Numbered from the stretch's first letter, positions 33,168-45,048 are shown. The stretch is 64,000 nucleotides of DNA from Bemisia tabaci (GCF_918797505.1 NC_092797.1:46288157-46352156); one strand, 5' to 3'. Made by a program: numbers and translations. Notes: generated by a model not told the origin, from the letters alone.

Positions 33168-33824
33168 TACTACTACGGCACTGCCTGAGTGTTTGGATCC
33201 CCCAGGACATGCTCTCTTGAAAAGGCTTTTATAGGTGAACAGGTGTGGGTTTGCTTGGCCAGAATTTCTCATGAAAAGGAGGTTGAATATTTCTTAAGGG
33301 AGATCCAAAGGTAAAGTAAGCGCTGACAATGACCTTTCTAAAGAAGGACTTCTGATAAACAAAACCACTCACGCATAACTCATTCCTTTCTCCCAAAATG
33401 CGCCTTGGTGCGTTTGTGTCAGTGGCAATTTTGCACGTTGACAACACTGGCTTTCCTATATAAATGCATTAATAATATCGATATTATAACAATCGATTGT
33501 TTTGCTTACATGTAAATTTAGTAAAACAGTGTTGCCAACTTTCAAGAATCGCCACTGGTTTCAGTTTCACTAGTCCAAACGAAACACAACTAAGAAAAGG
33601 GCTTGGTACACACGATGGATAGGTTTTTCTTTCCACTTAGGCTCGACTCCGGCTAATGTAATCATGGGTAACACTTGTGCGGCTTCACTGCACTTGAAAC
33701 ACCACTTAAAAGACAGGAAGAGCGACTAATTCAAATTGTGTTAATGGCATTTGAGAACTGAAGTGGCGCTATGAGCACCCCGCAACATTGCCAGGTCACG
33801 CGATTCCCTCATCTCGGCGGGAGG
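33168..33824. other. Intergenic, weak repeat similarity
   Basis: About 33260-33350 shares motifs with 32800-32860 and 25180-25270 (AGAATTTCTCATG..., CCAAAGGTAAA, GACCTTT..GAAG), a weak unclassified dispersed repeat. No gene. Confidence 0.35.
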
Positions 33825-34076
33825 ATACTGTCGTGCTAAGGAAAAACACCGTATGAGCCTCCAGACGTTTCCGAATCTCTTCAACAAATCACAAATTTTC
33901 TGGAAAATTTGCACATATTTTTCGTCTGATTCTTTTCAGAAAATTTCGTTCGTAATTCGGTCTAAAGATTCTGAAAATTTCAAGGAAAAATATTCATAGC
34001 ATTCTTCAAAAATCGACAATTTCTGAGAGGCGATTTGGCAACCTTTGGATGCTCGTACGGCGTTTTGCCTTGGAGG
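33825..34076. mobile_element. C-family element
   Basis: Left end ACTGTCGTGCTAAGGAAAAA and right end GTACGGCGTTTTGCCTTGGA, inverted. Interior motifs CAAGGAAAAATATTCATA typical of C. About 250 bp. Confidence 0.85.
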
Positions 34077-34378
34077 GGAAAAAAGCGAGTGCGTTTCCCT
34101 TGGGAAATCGCTCGACGATTTGCGAATGGCATCGCGTCGCGACCGACGCGCGACGCTGAGAGGAGAAACAGCAGTCGTCTGATTTTTGAATGGAGAATAG
34201 AGGTTCGTATCCCCATTCCATGTCGATTTGAATGAGACCACATACCCTAAGAAATACACCCCCTAAGAGGTACATCCCATTAGCTGCACGTTACGATGAA
34301 AACGTAAGATGGAATGTTGCGAGCATTTTAGCAGTCGTAAGCTCATTAACTCGGGTTGTTTTTTCCTCTGATTTGTTC

Positions 34379-34586
34379 ACGAAAAAACTTAAATTGCTGA
34401 TTTAACAATTTTGAAGTTAAAAAATTGACTGCAATGTTACAATGTAGATTTTACAATAAAAACATGCTAATTTAACCAACCCCTGGTTAAATTAGCTTTC
34501 CACTTTCGTAGAATGTACATTTGAAATATTGCAGTCACTTTTGTTAACAATTGAATTGTTAAATCAGCAATCCATTTTTTCCTTGT
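34379..34586. mobile_element. BB palindromic element, AT-rich
   Basis: TTGCTGATTTAACAATTTTG on the left faces TTGTTAAATCAGCAA on the right. The arms (about 95 bp) continue through TTGACTGCAAT and TGCTAATTTAAC around the centre CAACCCCTG. Single copy in this window. Confidence 0.75.
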
Positions 34587-34950
34587 GGTTATTCTTAGTG
34601 AATTTAGTCGGGTGTCCATTTTTGTCCTCCAGACATCTTTATGCTGAAAAGTAGAACAAAATCGAATATCCCAGTTCGAAAACAACTAAACTCAGGTTTC
34701 ATACTATATGTTCATTTTTTTTTTGCGTAGAAACACTCCTTTCCTGGCTATTGCGCAGTTTTTATCGCCCATTGAAAAATTTCATTTTTTCAAGATGGGT
34801 CGTTTTCGAACCCAGAAATAAAATAAAGCGAAACCACATTTTAACCCGAATATGGCCGGCAGGTCAAAATGCATAGCTTTCTAGCTTTCCTTTGCAACCA
34901 TTTACAAACGGAGCCTGAAATGGCATTTTGAGTCTTTTTTTTTTTCGTTC

Positions 34951-35078
34951 AGAATTCTGCCAGAAGAAAGGTAAACGTAAAGGTAACCATTTCTCAGGCG
35001 GTATCGACTTTGAATTCACGCTGTGTAAAATACAGCGTGAAGGAATGGTAAATTCTACCAGTCTTTTTTCTTGGTGTG
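34951..35078. mobile_element. B-family half element
   Basis: The second arm is intact (GAATTCACGCTGTG, AAGGAATGGTAAATTCTACC, AGTCTTTTTTC). The first arm is reduced to an AATTCTGCCAGA remnant. Confidence 0.7.
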
Positions 35079-37599
35079 GTTTTGCTTAACCTACATTTTC
35101 ATTACCTAACATTGTAGATTACCACGGTGTGTCAGAGAACTGACAGTCGACTGTATATGATTAGATTGGCACCGATTTATTTTCTTTGAAATCAGATTAT
35201 GAGATTGTTTGGATCAAATTTAAAACGAATGATCGGCACGGTCTGCAATAGGTACAAGTACACAAATTAAGGCGCTATCCCTACCGATCATGGCCCGCAC
35301 GCCTCACGCACGTGTCCGGGTCGAATGTAAACCTGAATAAAAAAACATGTTCAACATCAGTTGCGTGAGCCGAGAATCAAGAAAATGTCGTGAACAACGC
35401 ATACTAACATTCTACTGCTGAAAATGTGATGAAGCTAGCCCCAACGAATGTAGGTTCATCGGAGTTGCAAGTATGTGGAAAAGGAAAATTCAAAATTCCT
35501 TGATTCAAACCAAATTTTCCTTCGCTGCACGAAAAAGTATACGTCTGGATCTGTGAAGAGGGACCTTATCATCCGGGAAAAAAATCACCTGAAGTAACTT
35601 TTTTCAAATGCATAGGTAAAGAAGGAAAATCTGGTAGTTGCGAAAATTTGACCCTGAAAGCTAGGAAATTATAGAAGATATGAGCCCTGAAGTTCCATGA
35701 CAAAAATTATTGAGTGGTAGAAAAACATAATTACAGCTTCTGCAAAAAGTTAAGAAAAATATCCCCTCGGCAGATAAGGTTCCTTTTTACATTTTCAGTC
35801 ACATAAGTGTCACATAAGTCACATAAGTGTGACAAAATTTCGAGACTTTAAGACTTTTTTTAAGAGAAAATTTATTGATTTTGCGACTAGAAAACTCGGT
35901 GAGATTCCCGCTTGGTCGGCACTCCTAACTGGAGAAAAATTGTTGGTTATACATGGAACATTCAAGTGATCGTCAAAGTTTTGATTAAAAAGCAGAAGTT
36001 TGATTTAGGTATCAAAGTTTTTGTTAATTAGACTAAGCAGGTTCGTATTCTTTACCATGAACCTCTATCATTGGAATCGAAGTTTGGTTCTAGGACCTAA
36101 AGCTCCAGGTATCTAAACCGAAAACTTTGGTACTCCACATGAATCTAAGTTAGACCCGCTTAAATGAAGTTTTTTTCTTCTTTTTTGGTCCATGTCATTA
36201 ATTGGAAAAGTCTCAGTCCTAAAGTGACCAAGTTCACGATTCCTTTGTCACCCTTAACGAAGCTTTTTTTCCTTTGACCTTTGCATCGGTGTTCATCGAT
36301 AATATCAGCAACGCTGATGAATCCGTTTGTCTACAAAATCATTGTTAAGTGAAAAAGTTTGTAAATGGTTCTAACTTGGAAGCAAATGAAATACGCTAAG
36401 CCAGGAACGATTGAAACTGTAAAACTTTGTCTTAAAAAGAGAACGGCGAAAGAGACACACAAAATACAAACGAGTTTTGTAGGGCGTTGTCCCTGGAGCG
36501 TACACTGACAAATTATTATCTTATCTTCCGCATTAATTCTTTTACAGTTCGGAGCATAATCTTCTTCGGTCGTAATTTGCACAGGTAATTATCTTACGGC
36601 GACAAAACTCTATAAGAGTTGTGTGGTGCAGGGCTCTGGAAACTGAGATTATCTCAACACGAAAGAGGCCCACGAGGCAACAAGAGAGGGGGGGGGGGGA
36701 TGAAGAGGCATGAACAAGAGAAAACTCCCAAAATTCATGGTATTTTCGATCGTCTGAATTTTACTCCGTGTTCGCAGGAGAGATGGAAGAGGGGATTATA
36801 AAATTGAACGTTAAAACCACGCAAAGAACCAAGACACCGAAGATACCTACTATAAAAAGCCAAAATTCCTTGCAGTTTAAAGGGACGTTCCTCGAAAATT
36901 CCTATGTATAGTCGGCCCCGCTTAATTGGGACACTGGTTAATCGGGACAACCGCTTTGATTGAAAACCACTGTATTTTTCCAAATAACTTTTCACCAGAA
37001 AAATTCCCTGTTTTTCCTGATTTTCCCAAAAGACATAAAAACTTTTGAGATTCAAAGCACGGCACTTTTTCGACCAAGGATTGTAACTCCGCTTGAGCGA
37101 TTAGTTATAAAAGAGAAATCAATTTCATAAACAGTAGACACATTCATACGACTCCCTAGCAACAAAATTATTTCTACGACTAGAAAGGTCATTTCAGAAA
37201 TAAGCTGAAAAAGAAGGGCCCTTTTTCAAACAGCTCTTCAAGATTCTTCTCAAAAGATCACATTGGCTGATCTAAGGCATCCCTTGCAGTCTTGCGCGGG
37301 CGCGCTAAATCCGATACCACTATTTTAACTTCTAGGAACGCATGTTGCATAACCGCTAAACAGAAGGACAACAAGAAAGAGACAAAACAGCGATGAGGCA
37401 AACTTCTAAAGGCACTTCAAAAATATACTTGCAAGTTTAGTCCTTGAGATACATTGCAGGCAATAAAGCGTACCTAAGTACGAAGTTGAAACTGAATCCA
37501 ATTCAACAAACTCATAATACCAAAGTCATTTTAAAAAAGTAGGCTATGACATTTTCCCCGCAACTAAATGGACAGCGCATAGGGAAGCATAAAGCAAGC
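35079..37599. other. Long intergenic stretch without gene
   Basis: AT-rich. It contains a short tandem CACATAAGT repeat at about 35801-35832 and a G run near 36687-36699. Around 36960-37030 there is a weak AAATTCCCTGTTTTTCCTGA-like motif, seen also near 17725 and 49630. No exon or family member was recognised. Confidence 0.4.
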
Positions 37600-37716
37600 A
37601 ACTTTTTCGTTAATTTTAGAAAAAGCATATTTGTAATGCATCTCCCTGTGCAGATAGGTGTTTTCAAAGATGAGCAACCAAAGTTGGCCCCTTTTTGCGG
37701 GATACAGTCCAAATGA
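37600..37716. mobile_element. Degenerate F-family fragment
   Basis: Weak match: GATGAGCAACCAAAGTTGG...GCGGGATACAGTCC at the right corresponds to the GATGAGCCAGAAATTGTAG...GCAAAATGGAGTCC arm. The left arm is barely recognisable. Confidence 0.4.
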
Positions 37717-38492
37717 AGCTCCGCTACTCGAAGGTTTAAAGGACAAAAAGCACTGTGTTCTTCGGCGCGCAGTCTGAACTGGACGCATTTGAATCAAAAG
37801 CAACTATATCCATTTGTGGTACGAGCCCTGTCATGCGTCTATTCTTATGGATCTCAGGACTCATATCAGAATGGATAAAGTTCCTTTTGATTTAAGTACG
37901 TGCGACTGGGAAAGGGGTTCACAAACCTAATTACGTAAATAACAGTCACACCAAACAGGCTTGCCACATGTTGAGGGTGCCGCGAAATTCTCTTGAGACG
38001 GCGAGCGTAGGTATGGAGTTGGAATGCCGTTCTCGTCCATTCGGATACGACATGACAAACGCTCCAGCAATTAAAACGCAGTGAGAAACAAGGGAATGAA
38101 TGCAAATCACGTCCTAGGAGCGCTTCAATTCGGAGCCATTATACGTGGATGGCATTCGCCAAAAACAACGAAACTTTAATTTTATACTTCCTGATGCACT
38201 CGGAATGATGGGACCTTGGTGTCGGGAAGTTCAGAGTTGATGCTTTTGTGATAGTCTACGGGGAGAGAAACCTCTCGCAAAAACCTAAATTGGAGTTATT
38301 GATACCAGAGCACGTTAGAGGAATGCTCTCCGAGTCATGAAATGTAATGTAGAAAGCACAGAGCTTTGAATTGAGACACGAAACAGCCAGAATATCAAGT
38401 TATTCCGGAGTTATGACGGTTGAGAATTTATAATTTAAAAAATGTAGATCCAAGAAAATAATTTATTCAAAATCCGGATAGGCTATATTCTG
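37717..38492. other. Intergenic, no gene recognised
   Basis: No repeat of this window and no supported exon in this stretch. Confidence 0.4.
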
Positions 38493-38724
38493 CACTGGAA
38501 AAAAAAAAACATTGGATTTAGCGTCCAGACTCTTAAAAACATCGACAAGAAAAAATACTCTTGATTCAATCAGATTTAAGCTTAAATCAAGAACCAAGCC
38601 TCATAATTTAAGAGCGGATTTCCTTTTGATTTAAGCTTAAATCTGATTGATTCAAGAGTCCTTTTTCTTGTCAATGTTTTCAAGAGTCTGGACTCTAGAT
38701 CCAATGTGTGTTTTTTTTCCAGTG
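38493..38724. mobile_element. A-family MITE, copy 5
   Basis: CACTGG...CCAGTG ends flanked by TG on both sides. The centre contains AGATTTAAGCTTAAATC, with the arms in the opposite internal orientation to copy 1. Confidence 0.92.
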
Positions 38725-39379
38725 TGGGTGCAAAATTACTGAACTACCTGCGATGCAACAATTTTGTGTGACGAAATAGTAATTATTTTGGGGGTGTTTA
38801 TGTCAGCGTTACGATCGAGTTAAGGGGATAGGATGAGTGTCGACAAATCGGGTTATACGTAATACAAGGACAGAACCTATGAACTTCGCATTGTCCCCAA
38901 AACATGAGAGTATGACTGTGTAATGGACTGTAACACTCCCAAAAACCAAACATAGTATTTTTTTCCCGAAAAAGATGGATGGTTCGTGAAACCGCTATGT
39001 CAAACTATTTGTTGATTTGGTATTGTATCCCCGCGTTTTCCCGGAACATCGACGATCATTTCGTCGATCTGCTGACGTATGAAAACACAGCTCGATTTTA
39101 ACGTGAGCTCTAGAAAGCACGGAGTTCTACGCGCTTTGAAGCTCACCTCAAAGTAAACCTACACTCTCTCGCCCGAAAGACGACGATTATACACAACGTT
39201 GGAGACCGGGATCCAATTTTCACTCGGCGAGCGGCTTAAAAATACTCCTGTGAAGACAAGTAAACATTTATTTAGCTCTTGACCAACGCTCCGCAGAAAG
39301 AGCATAACGCTGCAAATGCGTTGATGTGTGAGAGCGTATGTGTGCGTGGAGGAACCGAGAGGCGCAACACGTTTGGGGG
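38725..39379. other. Intergenic, no gene recognised
   Basis: No supported feature. Confidence 0.4.
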
Positions 39380-39646
39380 CACAATTCTGCCGTGCTAAGG
39401 AAGAACGGCGTATGTACATTCGAGAGTTGCCAAATTTCCTCCGATGAAATGTTAATTTTTGAGGAGAGTTTAGATTATTTCCTCTTGAAATTTTCAGATA
39501 ATTTGGCTTTAACTGCGAAAAAAATTCTCTGAAAAATTGAACGGAAAATATTCACGAGTTTTCCTGAAAATTCATATTTAATCAAAGGAAATTTGGCAAC
39601 TGACAAAGATTCATACGACGTTTTTCCTTGGCGTGGTAGAATTGTG
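39380..39646. mobile_element. C-family element with extended ends
   Basis: Inverted ends CACAATTCTGCCGTGCTAAG and TTGGCGTGGTAGAATTGTG reach further out than in other copies, suggesting the true terminus is CACAATTCTGCC or that the flank is itself palindromic. The uninterrupted interior shows the CTGCGAAAAAAATTCTCTG motif that defines where the E element entered the copy at 16541-17206. Confidence 0.85.
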
Positions 39647-40540
39647 GGGGGCTGTTTCGAACATCTGTGTTTCGATTATCGGTTATTGAAGGGGGCCAAG
39701 TCAAGTTGGCAGTCGGTCAACAATTATCCGAAATGAGGGGCAAAATAAACACCCGATCCGAAGAAAGGCCGGAAAGAAAATGCCGTTCGGAAAAATATAG
39801 CGTGCGGATCCGGTGTTCGGTCTGGAAAATGTGGAAAGCCGAGTTGGCCGAGAAAATTCATGTTATGTGAAGCGAGATTCAGTGCAAAAGGTGAGCGGGA
39901 GATTATGGTGAAAATCTATTAAAAATATGATTAAAAATTATGATGGTTAATCGCAGGGGTGCAGGAGGATCCTGAACGCTGAATGTTTGCCGCGATCTGG
40001 GGTTTCTGCCTTTCGGACATCTCTTTTTAGAGATGTAAAAGACCATGTATTGTTAAGGCACCTGTAAATACATGTGTTAATGACCATGTATTTTTAAAGC
40101 ACTAGTAAATAAATATATCAACCAATTAACAAAATTTCCGATTTTTCTAGCTGGGTCCAATTGTAAGACAAAATGCGAAATTTTCTGGTAAAGTATGCGA
40201 TTTGCCCCACTTCTTTAAAACACTGAAGCAAAAATAAAAGCCATCATTTTTGAAAAATGAGCCACGATACCTGAACGATTCGTTTTCCTCGCGTCGCGGT
40301 TGGAATCCTAGGATCGGGCATTTCTTGTGCCTTCCAGTTAGTGGTGAAAAAATGACTTAATTTATGGTTAAAATACAATGATAAAAAACTTCATAGAAAT
40401 ACGAGGTGATTTTTATTGCGTAGAAAAGAAAAAACAAGAGAAGTCTCCTGTTTTGTTAGTTTCTTAGGATTTTATCCTCTTTGAGATTTGCGAGCTTCTT
40501 GTTTAACTCCTTTCCAACGGTTGAGGCAACTGAAGAAACT
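39647..40540. other. Intergenic, short local duplication
   Basis: About 40045-40115 holds two diverged copies of GACCATGTATT...GGCACCTGTAAATA. No supported gene; the open frame at 39667-39870 has no recognisable domain. Confidence 0.35.
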
Positions 40541-40813
40541 GCGGGTCGATTATTGAAATTGATAGACTAAGCTATAGACAAAGGAGACAAAAAAGATATG
40601 GAGAGATCCTATTGGTGGAAGCGAGTGGTTGCAATGGACAAAGGAGGTAGGTAATAGACTAACTAACGGCAACCCACGAGAGACCCGACAGTTAGTCTAT
40701 CATTTTCTCCCTTTGTCTATAGGAACCACCCATGTCAACCAATAGGATCGCTCCATACCCCCTATGTCTTCTTTGTCTATCGCTTTGTCTATCAATTTCA
40801 ATAATCAGTCCGC
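40541..40813. mobile_element. Y-family palindromic element, copy 2
   Basis: GTCGATTATTGAAATTGATA on the left faces TATCAATTTCAATAATCAGT on the right. The arms of about 120 bp carry AAGCTATAGACAAAGGAG, GGAGAGATCCTATTGG and GGTAGGTAATAGACTAACT. Confidence 0.85.
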
Positions 40814-41114
40814 TGGGGAGTCACACGGATGTCGAGTGAAAAGCGGTGATTTGCCGGCGTAAAATTACAACCGGAAATAGTTCCTTCGGCGCACTACACG
40901 CAAGTCACCGACGATGACGACGAAACTTCGTTTAAAAAAATTTGCTCTCTCCTTTCGAATAGAGTTTCTTATTTTCCCGACTTTCCGTTTCCTTGCTTCT
41001 TCCCGCCTTTATTCACAGAATCCTTAACTACACATTATAGAATTTTCTACATGGCATTTCAATTGATTTCCAGTGCGACCCTCTGAATAAAAATATTCCC
41101 CGGCCAGGAGTAAT

Positions 41115-41341
41115 ACTGGAAAAAAACACATTGGATCTAGAGGCCAGACTCTTGAAAACATTGACAAGGAAAAGGACTCAAGATTCAAGCAGATTTGAGC
41201 TTAAATCAAAAGGAAATCCGCTCAAATTAAGAGGCTTGGTTCTTGATTTAAGCTTAAATCTGATTGAATCAAGAGTATTCTTTCTTGTCGATGTTTTTAA
41301 GAGTCTGGACTCTAGATCCAATGTGTTTTTTTTTTCCAGTG
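41115..41341. mobile_element. A-family MITE, copy 6
   Basis: The left end has lost its first base (ACTGG) and the right end is CCAGTG. No matching 2-bp flank. Otherwise a typical full-length foldback. Confidence 0.88.
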
Positions 41342-41881
41342 TTCCCTGACTCTTGCAACCCTAAGGCGCAAACAGTTGCTCTGTGCTGTGCGCACGCGAT
41401 CCTGAGAGTCGGGCGAAACTCCGGTGAGAGAAAGGCTTCCTACTCGGGGTAATCTATGCGAACTGGAGATACTGTGGTGAGCTGGAGATACTGTTGTGTT
41501 TGTGTGTTTGGTCCGGGGTCCGCGTGCATTAATTCCTTCCTATCGTGCGTCCGGGTTATTTCGTGGGTCCCGAACTCCCGGCTGCATGCTATTTCCGCGG
41601 CCCGAGCCCGTAAACCTGTCAGATTTTAATTCATTGTTCCGCGCCGCCTGTGCGAGCTCGATGACATATATAAATCCCTATCGAGCTCTAGTTGCATTCC
41701 CCTATGAGCTGTTTCCCGCTGATTTCTGGTTCTTAATTGAGTCCTGCTCTCCACAACGACTATGCATCATTTTCCGCGAGTTTTGGATTTTCATCCTAAT
41801 GCACTCACGAAGAGCTGGTTCAACTGGAGTGCATAACAAAATCTGGAACTATCAACTACTTATCATCCAATAGGTCAGTTA
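41342..41881. other. Intergenic, no gene recognised
   Basis: GC-richer than the surroundings. GAGATACTGTGGTGAGCTG is part of an 18-20 bp local duplication at 41464-41495. The 125-codon open frame at 41496-41873 has no recognisable domain or splice context. Confidence 0.35.
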
Positions 41882-42287
41882 CGCTGGTCACAGAATCGTG
41901 TTTTGATGCTTGATTTTTGTGGATCAGCTAAAAGTATTAAGGTTTGTACAAACAGCAACTTTCTACATTGAATATTGACCGAGATATCGCGTTTTGAAAA
42001 CGTCAGTTTATGAAGTCATCCATACAGCGGTAGTGACTTCTTTGTTTTCTTCCACCTTGCTTTTATTCGAGTTTCACGAGTGCAAATGTGTGTTTCCCTG
42101 ACTGATACTTAAAGCAAGGTGGAAGAAACCAGAAGTGTCACTACTGCGGTGGACGACTCTATACTTAAACCGACCTTTTTAAAGCGCGATATAATATTCA
42201 ACGTGGAAAGTTGCCGTTGGGGCAGATCATATTATTTGTAGCAGGCCTACAAGAAAAAAGAATCAAAACACAATTCTGTGACCAGTG
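41882..42287. mobile_element. CC palindromic element
   Basis: CGCTGGTCACAGAATCGTGT on the left faces ACACAATTCTGTGACCAGTG on the right. The inner arms include an AACTTTCTACATTGAATATT-like motif, GCGGTAGTGAC and TCTTCCACCTTGCTTT. About 406 bp, noncoding. The CACTGG-type end resembles the A-family terminus. Confidence 0.75.
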
Positions 42288-42329
42288 CATTTTCTCCCCG
42301 GATTTCGTCAAGCAACCAAATGTAATACC

Positions 42330-42775
42330 CCGAAAGATAGGACACGTCAACAACAACTTCACGACTCACGCCATCACGCCTTCAATTCTGCAGATACAAC
42401 ACGGACATCCACCAAGCACGAATAGTCGTATCGCTGCGCCGTCATCATCGCGCGTCCTTTCCCTTACTCTATTTCCATGTTGTGTCGGTTCCATTTATCT
42501 TATTTGTAGAGGTACTTCGAGAGCTTCGTGAGAAAAACAGCCGAAGATAGGAGAGACGTGCTTGAGCCTGGCTTTTTAACTTTTCTCCCGAATCTGAGCG
42601 ACACCTCACGAGTAGCACGAAGTTTGCGAGTTCGCGTCTCGCGCTGCGCTATCGCGCCTTCAATTTTGGAGATGCAACACGGACATCTATCAAGCACGAA
42701 TAGTTGTATCTCTGCGCTGCTCCTTTCCCTAGTTCTATTACTTTCGAGTGTCTAAGTTGTAGTGTGGCTTCAAGG
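42330..42775 (-). repeat. N-family tandem dimer, locus 2
   Basis: Two units on the minus strand: ACAACACGGACATCCACCAA followed by GCACGAATAGTCGTATC, then after AGCCGAAGATAGGAGAGACG a second GCAACACGGACATCTATCAA. The second unit lacks the GTTGGTTCC-type end. Confidence 0.8.
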
Positions 42776-42914
42776 GCTACGTTGGAGTACTCCTACAAAA
42801 TAATGTGACAAAATACAAATCAAAATTTGTGGATTTAATTCAAACTTTCACGAACTGATTGCGGTAGACGAACGAGACGTAAGACAGAAAGTTTGCACTT
42901 TTTTAGCTAACGTG

Positions 42915-43143
42915 CACTGGGAAATAAACACATTGGATCTAGAGTCCAGACTCTTGAAAACATTGACAAGAAAAAATACTCTTGATTCAATCAGATTTTT
43001 GCTTAAATCAAAAGGAAATCCGCTCAAATTAAGAGGCTTGGTTCTTGATTTACGCAAAAATCCGATTAAATCAAGGGTATTTTTTCTTGTCGATGTTTTT
43101 AAGAGTCTGGACTCTAGATCCAATGTGTTTTTTTTCCGAGGTG
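42915..43143. mobile_element. A-family MITE, copy 7
   Basis: Left end CACTGGG; right end mutated to CCGAGGTG. The flanks are TG (left) and CG (right), which differ by one transition and could be a decayed CG duplication. Confidence 0.88.
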
Positions 43144-43211
43144 CGTTAAAAATCAGCATAGAGCCCTCAATATTGAGATTTCCAGCTTCATGCTGATTTT
43201 AAACGCACGTC
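43141..43211. repeat. Hairpin beside the A element
   Basis: GTGCGTTAAAAATCAGCAT faces ATGCTGATTTTAAACGCAC with a loop of about 33 bp. The left arm begins within the end of A copy 7, suggesting that A inserted at the edge of an older palindrome. Confidence 0.7.
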
Positions 43212-43230
43212 GGCTAAAAAATTCCAATTT

Positions 43231-43405
43231 TCAAGTACAACCCCTCAAATTCCAACTTACTGTCAAATTTTCAAGTACAACCCCTCAAATTCCAACTTAC
43301 TGTCAAATGTTCAAGTACAACCCCTCAAATTCCAACTTACTGTCAAATTTTCAAGTACGACCCCTCAAATTCCAACTTACTGTCAAATTTTCAAGTACAA
43401 CCCCC
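43231..43405. repeat. 40-bp tandem repeat, about 4.4 units
   Basis: TCAAGTACAACCCCTCAAAT plus TCCAACTTACTGTCAAATTT repeats at 43231, 43271, 43311 and 43351 with only two substitutions, followed by a partial unit. The high identity implies recent expansion. It has no unique spacers, so it is not a CRISPR array. Confidence 0.97.
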
Positions 43406-43439
43406 TGAGAAACCTTTTCCACCGTGCAACGTAGTACCC

Positions 43440-43880
43440 TTCGTGTCCCTTCGTATCCCGTTTCCGGTTCAGGCGACGTCATGCAATCAGCGTCGAGTCC
43501 ACGTCCACGTCCACCCTGGCGTTAGGTGGAAGAATGACGTCATGCCGTGGCGCCCACCGGCGGAACAGGACGCGACGCGCGTGCTGATTTTTGGGCGGCT
43601 TAAGCCTGGATCCGATCGGATCCAATCCAATCAAAGCCGATCCGGCTCGGCGTCTTTTCTCTTCACTCGGAGGGCGAGACGCTAACTGAAATTAATTAAG
43701 CGCCACGCTTGGGCTCCATGGGCTCGCCGCAAGATGATAGATGGAGAGTAATAGGGAAACAAGATTGATGAATCTCATATCGCCACCCCCGCCCCCACCA
43801 CACGTAGTCGCCCACGCCGGGCGTGGAGTCGGCCGGACTCCACGCTTCCGCGCCGCGTTGCCGGGTTACGGACCCGAGTT
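43440..43880. promoter_or_regulatory. GC-rich island with CRE motif
   Basis: CpG-rich DNA carrying TGACGTCA at 43535-43542 and a near match (CGACGTCA) at about 43476. GGATCCGATCGGATCC is a palindrome near 43609-43624. Candidate regulatory segment only. Confidence 0.3.
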
Positions 43881-44012
43881 TCCCCGGAAAGTCATAAGCT
43901 AGGATTGAGTCCCTAAATGAGGAGGGAATGGTAACGGTAATGTTCGGAATTTTGAGGTTAGGTCATGGAGCTTTTAGGGCTGCCAACCTGTGAAATCAAA
44001 GTATCCAGAATT

Positions 44013-44400
44013 GGACTACGTTTTGCAAAAATAAACCATTATTTGGACGGAGTTAAACAGAAAGGAACCAAGCCACATCAGGATCGAACCGAGAATAAGA
44101 GGTTGAAAGTTTGGCTCCTACATTGGACTCAATGTAAAAGATAAACTTCAAGTTCAATTTCTGCAAAATTTGCTCCAACAAAAACTTTGAATTTTTGGTG
44201 ATTTATAGTAGAGCAGTGGTTGAGTTCAAAACCACTCATAACTCAATTTTTTCCAAAATGTGGGTTGGTTCCTTTCTGCTTAACTCAGTCTATTTCTGGC
44301 TCATTTTAGAAGCAGCATATATGCTATTGGTTTCCCTGAGCAGAAAGGTGATTTTACGAAAGAGGCAGAGCTAGGGGTTCCTTATCACAAAATTTAATCC
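44013..44400. mobile_element. F-family element split by a D element
   Basis: Left part TTGGACTACGTTTTGCAAAA...CCATTATTT; right part TATTTCTGGCTCATTTTAGA and onward to CAAAATTTAATCC. Removing 44048-44289 restores the usual ATTTCTGGCTCA motif. Confidence 0.8.
44048..44289. mobile_element. D-family MITE, copy 2, nested in F
   Basis: Inverted ends GGACGGAGTTAAACAGAAAG and CTTTCTGCTTAACTCAGTC. TATTT stands on both sides within the interrupted F motif, consistent with a 5-bp target duplication. Confidence 0.8.
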
Positions 44401-44477
44401 AATCAGTATTTATTATTACAACTGTTACAGCCCGTCGTCGTTTGTAAAGCACGTATTTGGCTTAGCTTTTGCATATA

Positions 44478-44592
44478 GGTCCATTTACACGATCAAATTG
44501 AGCCATCAAATTGGGCCTCTCATTGGTCGCATTCAGAATGCGACCAATGAGAGGCCCAATTTGATGGCTCAATTTGATCGTGTAACTGGACC
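44478..44592. repeat. Near-perfect 115-bp palindrome
   Basis: Two 57-bp arms around a single central base, with one mismatch (CCATTTACACG against CGTGTAACTGG). The arms read GGTCCATTTACACGATCAAA and onward to CTCATTGGTCGCATTC. Such low divergence implies a recent or conversion-maintained structure. Confidence 0.97.
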
Positions 44593-45048
44593 TTTGGTCG
44601 CAGGCAGTCAGCAATCGCCAGCACTTTGCAAGCTCCGTACTTGTCAATTCGTCAAATTGCAATTACAATAACATCGATATAGTAAAGGTTTTTTTAGCGA
44701 AGAAATTCAAGGCACGACCTCAGCTTGGAACGCCTTCAAATCCAGCGATACTCTCCGCTTTGCCAAGGAGTTGGTTTAGTTGCTTAACCAAACCAAACCT
44801 AACGCAGATCATTGATTACTTTGCACGAACTCGCAAGTGTACTAGCTTGTACCATGTATTCAAGAAGAAGGGGATAACGCATGTTTGAATTCAAAGCATA
44901 ATAATCACTACTTCCTATCTCGTTTTTTCACTTTAAAATGTTTTAATTTGTAGATTCAACACGAATAGATCGCAATTTGCCGGCGATTGCTAATTGCCTG
45001 CGACACAAACATTTAAGTGATTTTGCGGTAGGACGCTCATTTATGAAC
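44593..45048. other. Intergenic, no gene recognised
   Basis: No supported feature. Confidence 0.4.

Noticed and set aside
41496..41873. 125-codon plus-strand open frame
   Set aside because: No recognisable domain, no splice or promoter context, and a GC-richer background with few stops.
43231..43405. CRISPR-like regularly spaced repeat
   Set aside because: Units are directly adjacent with no unique spacers, and the surroundings are eukaryotic.
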